Assembly (NCBI GenBank): GCA_002721895.1
Contig: PBLV01000067.1
Span: 1 to 64,000, forward strand
Source of the DNA: Verrucomicrobiales bacterium
Lineage (GTDB): Bacteria; Verrucomicrobiota; Verrucomicrobiae; Limisphaerales; UBA1100
Direction: 5' to 3'
Length of the DNA: 64,000 nucleotides
The first letter of the stretch is position 1, and each line of letters opens with the position of its first letter. The translations under genes and the position numbers were made by a program. The notes below the pieces were generated by a model. It was not told the DNA's origin. It worked only from the letters and a program-made list of their open reading frames with translations, and did not search any database. Shown piece by piece: positions 35,337 through 44,490 of this stretch.

Positions 35337-36703
35337 GTCACAATTCAATTTCGCGCAGAACCATGCTCAAGGTCGGCGGCCTCGGCATGTTGGGGCTAAC
35401 GATGCCTAAATTGCTGGGCGCAGCAACTTCCGGCAAAGGGCCGAAGATTCGGGCCAAGTCGGTCGTTTTCCTTTTTCAATTTGGCGGGCCGTCGCATGTG
35501 GACATGTTTGACATGAAGCCCGGTGCGCCCAGCGGGATTCGTGGGCCGTACAAGCCCATCGCGAGCAGTGCGGATGGCATTGGCATTTGTGAAAAAATGC
35601 CGCTCACGGCGAAGGTGATGGATAAGGTGACGCTTGTGCGGTCGGTGCATCACACGATGAAGAACCACAACTCAGCGGCGTATTACGCGCTGACCGGGCA
35701 CGCGCCGCCGAGTGACGACCAGCGGTTGCGCGATTCGCTGGCGTTGTATCCGGCGTACGGCTCGGTGGTGGACAAGTTTGCGCCGACGCAGAACGACATG
35801 CCTTCGTTTGTGAGTTACCCTTACACGATTGCCGATGGATCCAAATCGCCCGGCCAGCACGCGAGCTTTCTCGGCAAGCAACACGATCCGTTCTTTTTCC
35901 AAAGCGATCCCAACGCGAAAGACTTTTCACTGCCGGAATTGAGCCTGCCCGGCAACCTTTCACTCGACCGCCTCACTGCCCGACGCGGGCTTCAGTCGCT
36001 GATCGACAAACAAGCCGGCTTGCTCGAGGTCTCGGCGGAGGCGCGGGGCGTGGACGCGCTTTACCAAAAATCGCTCGCGATGCTTTCGTCTACCAAACTG
36101 CGGAGGGCATTCGACCTCAGTCAGGAGAAGGCAAAAACTCGCGAGGCTTATGGGCGCACGACGTATGGCCAAGGCTGTCTATTGGCGCGGCGATTGGTGG
36201 AGCATGGCGCAAAATTTGTGACGGTTTATTTCTCAAAGAGCATCGGCGGCCAGAGCACCACCGAGGGCGGCTGGGACACGCACGGCTTCAATGACACCCG
36301 CATGTTTCCCATCATCGAGAAATATCACCTGCCGATCACCGAGCACACACTGCCGGTCTTCCTCAACGACATGGACGAACGCGGACTGCTCGATGAAACG
36401 CTGGTCATCTGGATGGGCGAATTTGGCCGCACGCCGAAGATCAATGCCAACAAAAGCCGCGATCACTGGCCGCAATGCTACACCGTGCTACTCGCCGGCG
36501 GCGGCATCAAGCGCGGTCATGTTTACGGCGCATCCGACAAACACGGAATGTATCCCGACGAAAACCCCGTGAAACCCGACGACCTCGCGGCGACGATGTA
36601 TCACCTGCTGGGCATCCCGCATGGGACGGAGATTCACAACACGCAAGATCAGCCTCTGGCGATTGCGAAAGGGGAGCCGATTGCGGACATTATTGGGAAA
36701 TGA
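35330..36703 (+). CDS. DUF1501 family protein, Tat-exported
   Basis: 457 residues from the ATG at 35330, inside the 3' end of the preceding gene. MVSHNSISRRTMLKVGGLGM carries a twin-arginine signal. Family motifs: FLFQFGGPSHVDMFDMKPGA, RSVHHTMKNHNSAAYYALTG, RRLVEHGAKFVTVYFS, GGWDTHGFND, WMGEFGRTPKIN, SRDHWPQCYTVLLAGGG. A DUF1501/sulfatase-like fold with a metal site is expected. It forms one functional unit with the upstream cytochrome. Its stop codon falls inside the left arm of a dispersed hairpin repeat. Confidence 0.88.
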   Translation: MVSHNSISRRTMLKVGGLGMLGLTMPKLLGAATSGKGPKIRAKSVVFLFQFGGPSHVDMFDMKPGAPSGIRGPYKPIASSADGIGICEKMPLTAKVMDKVTLVRSVHHTMKNHNSAAYYALTGHAPPSDDQRLRDSLALYPAYGSVVDKFAPTQNDMPSFVSYPYTIADGSKSPGQHASFLGKQHDPFFFQSDPNAKDFSLPELSLPGNLSLDRLTARRGLQSLIDKQAGLLEVSAEARGVDALYQKSLAMLSSTKLRRAFDLSQEKAKTREAYGRTTYGQGCLLARRLVEHGAKFVTVYFSKSIGGQSTTEGGWDTHGFNDTRMFPIIEKYHLPITEHTLPVFLNDMDERGLLDETLVIWMGEFGRTPKINANKSRDHWPQCYTVLLAGGGIKRGHVYGASDKHGMYPDENPVKPDDLAATMYHLLGIPHGTEIHNTQDQPLAIAKGEPIADIIGK

Positions 36704-36785
36704 CTAATGACGAATGCGTAATGACTAATTTTTGGGTTTGGGCATTGGTCATTCATTAGACATTCGTCATTAGAAATTAGTCATT
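36699..36785. repeat. Dispersed hairpin repeat, copy 2 (TTAGTCATT family)
   Basis: The left arm AATGACTAATGACGAATG (36699-36716) is complementary to the right arm CATTCGTCATTAG...TCATT (36761-36785), with the core GGGTTTGGGCATTGG at 36734-36748 shared exactly with copy 1. The left arm contains the TGA stop of the DUF1501 gene. The hairpin could also act as a 3'-end structure for that transcript. Confidence 0.8.
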
Positions 36786-36817
36786 GCCACCCCCGCTGGC
36801 TTCGCTACGATTTCCCC

Positions 36818-37816
36818 ATGAAGACCACTCCTTCCCCCGAAATCCCCGATTGCTGCGAACAGTCGCGGCGTGAATTCCTGAAGGCTGCCGGCACCGGTTT
36901 GGCGGTGGCTGCGGCGGCGCCGATGGCTGGTGAAGCATTGGCGGCGAAGAAAAAGGCGGCGCAGCCGGAGACGCTCGTCACGCAGCTTTACAAGAGCCTC
37001 AACGACAAACAGCGCAAGGCCATTTGCTTTCCGTGGGAGCATCCGCTGCGCAACAAGGTGGACAACAACTGGTTCATTACCAAGTCCGCCGTGGGCGACA
37101 TGGAGGACGACCAGGCCGACCTCGTGAAGCAGATTTTCAATGGACTGCACAGCGACGAGTATCGCAAGACGGTTTTCGACCAAGTGGACAGCGACGCGAG
37201 CGGCGGCTTTGGCGACTGTGCCATCGCGCTCTTCGGCAAGCCCGGTTCCGGCAAGTTTGAGTTCGTGCTCAGCGGGCGCCACGTCACGCGGCGCTGCGAC
37301 GGTGACTCGCTTGAAGGTGCAGCCTTTGGTGGCCCGATTTTCTACGGCCACTCGCCCAAGGAATTCAATGAGAAGCCCGACCATCCCGGCAACGCCTACT
37401 GGTTCCAAGCCAAGCGGCCAAACGAGCTCTTCCAGGCGCTCGACGGCAAGCAACGCAAGGCCGCCCTCTTGGGCACCTCGCGCGGCGAACACGGCACCCG
37501 CACCGTGAAGCTCACCGGCAAAAAGGAAGGTTTGCCCGGACTGCGCACTGCGGACATGAGCAAGGACCAAAAGGGCCTCATGCGCTCGGTGATGAAAGAC
37601 ATGCTCGCGCCTTTCCGCAAAAAGGACGCCGACGAGTCTATGAAGCTCATCGAGAAAAACGGCTTCGACAACCTGCATATCGCCTTTTACAAAAACGAAG
37701 ACATCGGCAAGGACGGCACATGGGACGTCTGGCAGGTCGAGGGCCCGGCGATGCTCTGGTACTTCCGCGGCCGGCCGCATGTGCATACTTGGCTGCACGT
37801 GCGAGACAAGGCGTAG
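36818..37816 (+). CDS. DUF3500 family protein with Tat signal
   Basis: 332 residues. QSRREFLKAAGTGLAVAAAA near residue 14 is a twin-arginine signal, with cleavage likely after ALAA. The body matches DUF3500: LYKSLNDKQRKAICFPWEHP, NNWFITKS, FVLSGRHVTRRCDGDS, GPIFYGH, and the C-terminal GPAMLWYFRGRPHVHTWLHV. The family is found in PVC and other bacteria and has no assigned biochemistry. The gene is single, bounded upstream by a dispersed hairpin repeat and downstream by an intrinsic terminator, so it is probably transcribed alone. Confidence 0.85.
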   Translation: MKTTPSPEIPDCCEQSRREFLKAAGTGLAVAAAAPMAGEALAAKKKAAQPETLVTQLYKSLNDKQRKAICFPWEHPLRNKVDNNWFITKSAVGDMEDDQADLVKQIFNGLHSDEYRKTVFDQVDSDASGGFGDCAIALFGKPGSGKFEFVLSGRHVTRRCDGDSLEGAAFGGPIFYGHSPKEFNEKPDHPGNAYWFQAKRPNELFQALDGKQRKAALLGTSRGEHGTRTVKLTGKKEGLPGLRTADMSKDQKGLMRSVMKDMLAPFRKKDADESMKLIEKNGFDNLHIAFYKNEDIGKDGTWDVWQVEGPAMLWYFRGRPHVHTWLHVRDKA

Positions 37817-37830
37817 TCAACTTTTTCCAC

Positions 37831-37861
37831 CAAGCCCGGTGCAAGCCGGGCTTGTTTTTTT
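37831..37861 (+). terminator. Intrinsic terminator after DUF3500 gene
   Basis: CAAGCCCGG pairs perfectly with CCGGGCTTG around the loop TGCAAG and is followed by seven T (37855-37861). It lies 14 bases after the stop codon and is the clearest plus-strand intrinsic terminator in the window. Confidence 0.92.
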
Positions 37862-37888
37862 GATATAGTCGGCGAGAATGAAGGCCGC

Positions 37889-40800
37889 ATGAATTGGGCG
37901 AAACGCATCTCGGTTTTATTTGCACTTTGGCCAATAATGCTGTGGGCGGACGCTTATTCCGACAAGGTGCTCGCTGACAAGCCGGTGGCGTATTGGCGTT
38001 TTTCGGCGGCGAAAAGTCCGACAGTGAAATCGGTGGTCGGCGACTTGAGCGGTCAATTGATTCAATCCCTCCCGCCGGGGCCTCGGCCGCTTTATTATCC
38101 GGAATTTTCGGCGGACAACAAATCCATGGCCTTTGATGCCACCGGGAATTTTCTCGGAGTAGCCGACCCCGGCAAAAAGAGCGTGCTGGATTTTGCGAAG
38201 GGTGATTCCATCACCATCGAGGCTTGGGTGGCTCCGAAGCAGATCGTGCCGGCGGGACGGTTCATGTACATCGCGGGCAAGGGGCGGACATACCGGAAAG
38301 GCGTTCCGCAAAATAATCAAAATTACGCGCTGCGGCTGGTGGGCGTAAAGGGCGGTTCGGGGTTGTCGTTTTTGTTTCGCAATGCGGCCAACACGACGTG
38401 GCATCGATGGACGTCCAATGGTTTACTGGGTGCGGGCGAGTGGCATCACGTGGCGCTCACGTACACCTTCGGCAAGGGTTCGAGCGTGCTCGGCTACATT
38501 GATGGCCAACCCACCGATGGCGCGTGGGACATGGGCGGGCAAACGGATTCCGCGCCGTGGACTGACGATGACGAGCTGCGCATTGGCGCCTCGCAGGGCG
38601 GGGCATCGGGTATTCCGTTCGATGGACGCATTGATGAAGTCGCCATTTACCGAAAGGTACTTTCCGCTGAACGCCTCGCGGGCCGGTTCAAAAGTGCGCG
38701 ACGGGAATTTACCTTGGACGTGGACGCGTTGCCCGCCGGCAAGGTGCGCGCCACACTGCACGAGGGCATTGGCGAAAATTGGAACTACGTGGCCACTGAT
38801 GCCGCCGCGCAGTTTGACTCGGCCGTGTTCGCCTTCCCATTCCTCCCCAAAAAATACAACGCCAAGGGGCTCATCGTTGACCGCTCCAGCTCGTTCCTGT
38901 TGCGCGCGGCGGCCAAGGTGAACCTACCCAAGGGCGAGCATCGCATCCTATTGCGCGCACGCACCTCGGCGCGGTTATGGATGGATGGCAAAGTCGTCGC
39001 CAGCACCAAGCCCGCTTCGCGCAACTCCAACGGCCATCAGCCCGTACCCGTGTTGCCTGAAAGTTTGGGCGAATTCACCCGGATGCTTCGCCCGGGCATG
39101 CAGGAGCAGCTGGTCAAATTCACCTCCACCGGCGGCGAGCAGCTCGTGTTGCTGGAAGCCTTTGTCGGCGGCAAAAGCCTCCGGCCGGAGACGGGGGAGC
39201 TTTCGGTGGCTATTTCTTCGGACGGTAAATCATTTCAGTTGCTCTCACCCAAGACCCGCGTGGCATTGACCGATGATGGTTGGGATGCTTTTGCGCGCGC
39301 AGAACGGTTGCGGATGTTTGCCGTCGACCGAGCCACTCGCGCAAATGTCAGTCAGGCGGAAGCGGCTAAGTGGAAACAGCGACACTCCATCGTGCGTGCG
39401 ACGGTTGAAGGGCAGCCCAAAGTGGTGGCCACTAACATCACCAACCTGCCTTCGCAAAATGCCATCGACGATTTCATCAACCTCAAGCTTTCCAAAGCCC
39501 GTCGCGAGCCGTTGGCGTTGACCGATGACTGGGCGTTCCTGCGGCGCGTGGCGCTGGACACCGTCGGCGTGGTGCCGACGCCCGAACAGATCGCAGCCTT
39601 TCAAAATGACAAGAAGCCCGGCCGTCGAGCGCGAGCCATCGACCGGTTTCTGAAGGACAACCTTGGCTGGGCGGATCACTGGACCAGCTACTGGCAGGAT
39701 GTGCTCGCGGAGAATCCAAATATCCTCAAGCCGATGCTCAACAACACGGGGCCGTTTCGTTTTTGGATCCACGAGAGTCTGCAGGACAACAAACCGATGG
39801 ACCGGTTCCTGACCGAGCTGGTGATGATGGAGGGCAGTAAATATTATGGCGGTCCGGCGGGCTTTGCGATGGCCACGCAAAACGACGTGCCGATGGCTGC
39901 CAAGGCGCAAGTGCTGGCGCAGGCATTCCTCGGCCGCCAAATGAAGTGCGCCCGCTGCCACGACGCGCCGTTTCATGATTTCGATCAAAAGGACCTCTTT
40001 GGAATCGCAGCCATGTTGCAGCAGTCGCCCTTGGCAGTACCAAAGACCAGCAGTGTGCCGCCTTTGCCCGATGGGCGAAAACCGCGCGTGGAGGTGAGCC
40101 TCAAGCCCGGCAGCAAGGTCCCGCCCGCTTGGCCGTTTGCCAAACCTCTCAGCGAGCCAATCCACGCCAACACTCGCGCTCAGCTTGCCGCGCAAATCAC
40201 GGATCCGGCAAATGACCGTTTCGCCAAGGTCATGGTCAACCGCGTGTGGAAACGCTACCTCGGCTGGGGCATCGTGGAGCCGGTGGACGACTGGTCCGAG
40301 GCCGAGCCGTCACATCCGCTCTTACTGGATTGGCTCGCACGGCAGTTCGTTGAAAGCGGCTACGACCTCAAACATGTGGCGAGACTCATCCTCAATTCGC
40401 ACACATATCAACGCCAAATCGACACTGCAGCTGTCAAACCTGGAGAAGCGGCCACACGATTTTTTGCCGGTCCTGCTCGGCGGCGCCTGACCGCCGAACA
40501 AATTGTCGATTCACTGTTTGCCGTCTCCGGCAAAGCGATGGGCGTGGAGCTGCTCACCCTCGATGTCGACGGCCGACGGCCGGTGACCACGTTTCTGAAC
40601 CTCGGCAGCCCGCGCCGCGCGTGGGAATTTACCTCGCTTTCCAATGAACGCGACCGACCGGCATTGGCTATTCCCAAGGCTCAAAGCGTGGTGGATACGC
40701 TCAAGAATTTCGGTTGGCGCGATGCCCGGCAGGACGCCATCACCGCCCGTGATGACGTGCCCAACGTCCTGCAGCCAGCCATTTTGCTAAATGGCATCAT

Positions 40801-41197
40801 CGGCAAACGCGCAACGCAGCTCTCAGAAGACAGTGCTTTCACTGCGCTCGCGCTCAAGAACATCGATACCAAGGCGATGATTGAAAAATTGTATCTGCGA
40901 ATTTTATCGCGGCCGCCCACGGACAAGGAGGCAGCGCTTTTTTTCGATCACATTTGCCAGACATTCGCTTTTCGCGTGTTGAAGGATGCGAAACCGGCAA
41001 CGCGGCACGTAAAGGTGCATGCCGTATCGTGGTCCAACCACCTTCACGCCGATGCCACGCGCATCAAGCTGGAGCTGGAACGATTGGCCCGCGAAGGCGA
41101 TCCGCCGACGGCCCGGCTGAGGGCGCCTTGGCGCGAGAGTTTTGAGGATGTGGTGTTTGCGCTGATTAACTCACCGGAATTCATTTTTGTGCCGTGA
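37889..41197 (+). CDS. LamG plus DUF1549/DUF1553 cytochrome protein
   Basis: 1102 residues; signal peptide MNWAKRISVLFALWPIMLWA. Residues about 20-270 form a LamG/concanavalin-like domain (ADKPVAYWRFSAAK, GEWHHVALTYTFGKG, IDEVAIYRKVLSAERLAGRF), typical of carbohydrate binding. Residues about 275-430 are another beta-rich segment. DUF1549 spans about 510-700 (FLRRVALDTVGVVPTPEQI, HWTSYWQDVLAENP) with the heme motif CARCHDAPFHDF near residue 688, and DUF1553 about 750-1090 (VMVNRVWKRYLGWGIVEPVD, RRRLTAEQIVDSLFAVSG). The carbohydrate-type module makes a polysaccharide-related role plausible. Its stop overlaps the start of the following DUF1501 gene by one base. Confidence 0.87.
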   Translation: MNWAKRISVLFALWPIMLWADAYSDKVLADKPVAYWRFSAAKSPTVKSVVGDLSGQLIQSLPPGPRPLYYPEFSADNKSMAFDATGNFLGVADPGKKSVLDFAKGDSITIEAWVAPKQIVPAGRFMYIAGKGRTYRKGVPQNNQNYALRLVGVKGGSGLSFLFRNAANTTWHRWTSNGLLGAGEWHHVALTYTFGKGSSVLGYIDGQPTDGAWDMGGQTDSAPWTDDDELRIGASQGGASGIPFDGRIDEVAIYRKVLSAERLAGRFKSARREFTLDVDALPAGKVRATLHEGIGENWNYVATDAAAQFDSAVFAFPFLPKKYNAKGLIVDRSSSFLLRAAAKVNLPKGEHRILLRARTSARLWMDGKVVASTKPASRNSNGHQPVPVLPESLGEFTRMLRPGMQEQLVKFTSTGGEQLVLLEAFVGGKSLRPETGELSVAISSDGKSFQLLSPKTRVALTDDGWDAFARAERLRMFAVDRATRANVSQAEAAKWKQRHSIVRATVEGQPKVVATNITNLPSQNAIDDFINLKLSKARREPLALTDDWAFLRRVALDTVGVVPTPEQIAAFQNDKKPGRRARAIDRFLKDNLGWADHWTSYWQDVLAENPNILKPMLNNTGPFRFWIHESLQDNKPMDRFLTELVMMEGSKYYGGPAGFAMATQNDVPMAAKAQVLAQAFLGRQMKCARCHDAPFHDFDQKDLFGIAAMLQQSPLAVPKTSSVPPLPDGRKPRVEVSLKPGSKVPPAWPFAKPLSEPIHANTRAQLAAQITDPANDRFAKVMVNRVWKRYLGWGIVEPVDDWSEAEPSHPLLLDWLARQFVESGYDLKHVARLILNSHTYQRQIDTAAVKPGEAATRFFAGPARRRLTAEQIVDSLFAVSGKAMGVELLTLDVDGRRPVTTFLNLGSPRRAWEFTSLSNERDRPALAIPKAQSVVDTLKNFGWRDARQDAITARDDVPNVLQPAILLNGIIGKRATQLSEDSAFTALALKNIDTKAMIEKLYLRILSRPPTDKEAALFFDHICQTFAFRVLKDAKPATRHVKVHAVSWSNHLHADATRIKLELERLAREGDPPTARLRAPWRESFEDVVFALINSPEFIFVP

Positions 41198-42477
41198 TGG
41201 ATACTTTGGATCGCAGAAAATTCCTGGCCACCTCAGCGATGGGGGCGGCGGCGCTGCCGAGCACATTCGCGGCCGAGAAAACTTTTCCCAAGGGCAAAGC
41301 GGAGCATTGTATTTTTATTTGGCTGGGCGGTGGGGCCTGCCAGATTGATACGTGGGACCCCAAGCGTGTGGGTGACCCAAAGCTGAAAAAGGCCGGCTCG
41401 GCGTATCCCGCCATTGACACTGCCGTGCCCGGGGTGCAGGTGTGCGAACATTTAAAGGGTTGTGCCAAGTTGCTCGACCGGTTTGTGCTGATGCGCACGG
41501 TGAACCATAACGTGGTGGACGAGCACGCGGCAGCGACCAACCGCATGCACACGGGGCGCCCAACGAGCGGCACGATTGTGTATCCTTCCATCGGCTCGGT
41601 GGTCGCGCACGAACGCGGCAAGGCGAACGCCGGCATGCCTGCGTATGTGGTGATGGGTTACCCCAACCTCACGCGCGGTCCGGGCTTTCTGGGTGCGAAG
41701 TACGGGTACATTTACCTGACCGACACGAAGGCGGGGCCCGAGGGATTGGCGCGGCCGAAGGAGATCACGAGTGCGCGGATGTCTGATCGCGAGCGGCTGC
41801 TGGAAAAGGTGCGCGGCGAATTTTTAAGGCGCAATCCGCGTGATAAAAAAATTGCGGGCTACGATGCCGCGATTGACGAGGCGCTGACGTTGGGGCGGGG
41901 AGAATTCAAAAGTGCGTTTAACCTGAAGTCAGAGCCGGATGCGTTGCGCAATGCTTATGGCGATGAATTTGGCCAGCGCTGCCTGTTGGCGCGGCGGTTG
42001 GTGCAGCGGGGCGTCCGGTTCATTGAGGTTTCATTCAACCTGAATTTTATTAACGGCACTGGTTGGGACACGCACAATCAGGGTCAGGAAAAACAGCACG
42101 TGCTCATTCAGCAGTTGGACGCTGCCTTGGCGACATTGGTGACCGACCTCGAGAATCGCAAGCTGCTCGACAAGACGTTAATCGTGGTGTCCACCGAGTT
42201 TGGCCGACCGGCGCAGTTTGATGGCGGCGGCGGGCGCGGACATCATCCCGGTTCATTCACCGTCGCCATGGCGGGCGGCGGGCTGAAGACCGGCCAAGCG
42301 ATTGGTGTGACCAATGATTTGGGGATGAAAATTGCGGAGCGGCCGGTTTCCGTTCCGGAATTGTTTGCCACGATTCATTGTGCGCTCGGCATTAATCCGC
42401 ACAAAAACCTGTATGCTGGAGACCGCCCCGTGCCGATCACGGATCATGGCAAGCCGGTGCGCGAGGTTTTTGCGTGA
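41197..42477 (+). CDS. DUF1501 family protein, Tat-exported
   Basis: 426 residues from the ATG at 41197, overlapping the upstream TGA (TGATG). MDTLDRRKFLATSAMGAAAL is a twin-arginine signal. Motifs: FIWLGGGACQIDTWDPKR, MRTVNHNVVDEHAAATNRMH, RRLVQRGVRFIEVSFN, GWDTHNQGQEKQHV, VVSTEFGRPAQFDG, GRGHHPGSFTVAMAGGG. It is a shorter member of the DUF1501 group with the same presumed metal-binding fold. Coupled to the LamG cytochrome upstream. Confidence 0.87.
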   Translation: MDTLDRRKFLATSAMGAAALPSTFAAEKTFPKGKAEHCIFIWLGGGACQIDTWDPKRVGDPKLKKAGSAYPAIDTAVPGVQVCEHLKGCAKLLDRFVLMRTVNHNVVDEHAAATNRMHTGRPTSGTIVYPSIGSVVAHERGKANAGMPAYVVMGYPNLTRGPGFLGAKYGYIYLTDTKAGPEGLARPKEITSARMSDRERLLEKVRGEFLRRNPRDKKIAGYDAAIDEALTLGRGEFKSAFNLKSEPDALRNAYGDEFGQRCLLARRLVQRGVRFIEVSFNLNFINGTGWDTHNQGQEKQHVLIQQLDAALATLVTDLENRKLLDKTLIVVSTEFGRPAQFDGGGGRGHHPGSFTVAMAGGGLKTGQAIGVTNDLGMKIAERPVSVPELFATIHCALGINPHKNLYAGDRPVPITDHGKPVREVFA

Positions 42478-42528
42478 GGAAATTTGAATCCACCCGGACG
42501 TTTCACTCGTCTGTTGGGCGGAACTAGC

Positions 42529-44427
42529 GTGAGGATTTTTACTTACATTTTGTTTGGCACAATCTGCGGTTTGACTGCATTCGCGGCGGATCCGGCGAAG
42601 GCCAAGTTCGAAAAAGACATTTTGCCGCTGATCGAGGATCACTGCTTTGCCTGCCACGGCGACGGCCAGGAAAAGGGCGGCATTAAGTTTGACGATTTCA
42701 AAAAGGCGGGCGATGTGCATCGCGGTTACAAGCTTTGGGAGCAGGTGTTCCGCAAGGTCCGCGCCGGTGAGATGCCGCCGGAAGGGCGTAAAAAACGGCC
42801 CAACAAGGAGGAGCAAACGCTGATTGCGGGCTGGATTCGACATTCGCTCGATGATTTTTATGTGAACTCACCGCCGGATCCCGGCCGCGTGACGGTGCGC
42901 CGGCTCAATCGCACGGAATACAACAACGTCATCCGGGACTTGATGATGGTTGATTTCCAGCCGGCCAAGGATTTTCCCGCGGACGATTCCGGGCACGGCT
43001 TTGACAACATCGGCGATGTTCTCTCAATGTCGCCATTGCTGCTCGAGAAATATCTCGCCGCCGCGGAGAAGATCGCCGAGCAAGCCGTGGCCGTGCCCGA
43101 ACAAGGCAAGCCCATGGACCCGAAAAAGATAACTGACTTTCAGCGGCATTATTTTCGCTACCCCATCCCCCAGGGCGAACGACGTGAGGCGGCGGTGGAG
43201 TTTGTGCGGAAATTTTTGCGACGGGCGTATCGCCGTGACATCGAACAGGACGAGGCCAAGCGCATCATGGTCCTCGCCGGCCAAGCCATGGTGGATGGTG
43301 GCAGCTTCGAGGAGGCGGTGCGGCTGGCGGTGATGGCGACCTTGGTTTCGCCGCACTTTATTTTCCGCTGGGAACTGGATGGCGCGCCGGACAATCCCAA
43401 GGCCATCCGGTCGCTCAATGAATTTGAGCTTGCCTCGCGGCTTTCGTTTTTTATCTGGAGCAGTTTGCCCGATGAAAAACTCTTGCAGCTTGCCAGGCAA
43501 GGTGAGCTGCGGAAAAACCTCAGCGCTGAAGTGTCGCGCATGCTCAAGGACGACCGCGCCAAATCGCTTGTCGAGAATTTCGCCGGCCAGTGGCTTGAGT
43601 TGCGCAACCTCAATGTGTATCGGCCTGACCGCAAGCTGTTCCCCACCTACACGCCCGAGCTGCGTGATGACATGCGACGCGAGACCGAATTGCTCTTCGG
43701 CCATGTGATGCGCGAAAACCGAAGCGTGCTGGAGTTGCTGTCGGCCGACTATAGTTTTTTAAATGCCCGACTCGCGAAGCATTATGGCGTGAAAAATATT
43801 GCGGGAAATCAATTCCGCCAAGTGTCGCTTAAGGGCACGGGACGCGGCGGCATTCTTGGCCACGCGAGCATCCTCACGGTCACCAGTGATCCCAACCGCA
43901 CCTCGCCGGTGAAACGCGGCAAGTACGTGTTGGAAAATATTTTGGGAACACCGCCGCCACCACCACCACCGGACGTCCCCGAGCTGGAGGTGGTCGGGGC
44001 TGACAAGGGCACTTTGCGCGAGCAAATGGTGAAGCATCGCACCAATGCCGTTTGTGCTTCGTGCCATGAAAAGATGGATCCGATTGGGTTTGCTTTTGAG
44101 CATTTCGACGCCATCGGGCGTTATCGAGCAAAGGACAACGGTCAACCCATCGACGCTGCCGGCAAGCTCGACAGCGGGGAGGCATTTAAGAATGCAGCGG
44201 AGTTGCGCCAGATTTTGACCAATAAAAAGAGCGATCTTTTCGCGCGTTGTCTCACAGAAAAAATGCTCACTTACGCCCTAGGGCGTGGGTTGGAGTATTA
44301 CGACAAACGCACGGTGGACACCATCGTCAAGCGGCTGCAGTCCAAGGGATATCGGTTCAATGAGCTGATCGGCGGCATTGTGACGAGCCTGCCATTTGAC
44401 ATGAAGCGCGGCGAAGCCGGGAAATAG
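42529..44427 (+). CDS. Cytochrome protein with DUF1587/1592/1588/1585 domains
   Basis: 632 residues from the GTG at 42529, which gives signal peptide MRIFTYILFGTICGLTAFAA with GGCGGA upstream; a TTG at 42484 preceded by GAGGA is the alternative. An N-terminal heme c motif CFACHGDGQEKGG starts at residue 39. DUF1587 (VRRLNRTEYNNVIRDLM), DUF1592/1595 (ASRLSFFIWSSLPDEKLL, NFAGQWLELRNLNVY), DUF1588 (GGILGHASILTVTSDPNRTS, and a second CASCH motif) and DUF1585 (MLTYALGRGLEYYD, LQSKGYRFNELI) follow in the standard order. Seven prolines in a row occur in NILGTPPPPPPP. These proteins pair with DUF1552 proteins, as here. Exported, role unproven. Confidence 0.88.
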   Translation: MRIFTYILFGTICGLTAFAADPAKAKFEKDILPLIEDHCFACHGDGQEKGGIKFDDFKKAGDVHRGYKLWEQVFRKVRAGEMPPEGRKKRPNKEEQTLIAGWIRHSLDDFYVNSPPDPGRVTVRRLNRTEYNNVIRDLMMVDFQPAKDFPADDSGHGFDNIGDVLSMSPLLLEKYLAAAEKIAEQAVAVPEQGKPMDPKKITDFQRHYFRYPIPQGERREAAVEFVRKFLRRAYRRDIEQDEAKRIMVLAGQAMVDGGSFEEAVRLAVMATLVSPHFIFRWELDGAPDNPKAIRSLNEFELASRLSFFIWSSLPDEKLLQLARQGELRKNLSAEVSRMLKDDRAKSLVENFAGQWLELRNLNVYRPDRKLFPTYTPELRDDMRRETELLFGHVMRENRSVLELLSADYSFLNARLAKHYGVKNIAGNQFRQVSLKGTGRGGILGHASILTVTSDPNRTSPVKRGKYVLENILGTPPPPPPPDVPELEVVGADKGTLREQMVKHRTNAVCASCHEKMDPIGFAFEHFDAIGRYRAKDNGQPIDAAGKLDSGEAFKNAAELRQILTNKKSDLFARCLTEKMLTYALGRGLEYYDKRTVDTIVKRLQSKGYRFNELIGGIVTSLPFDMKRGEAGK

Positions 44428-44490
44428 ATTCCGCCGCTTGTTTTTTGAACCAATTTCGGGTATATTTCGTCCAACGAGGAGATGAGTAAT

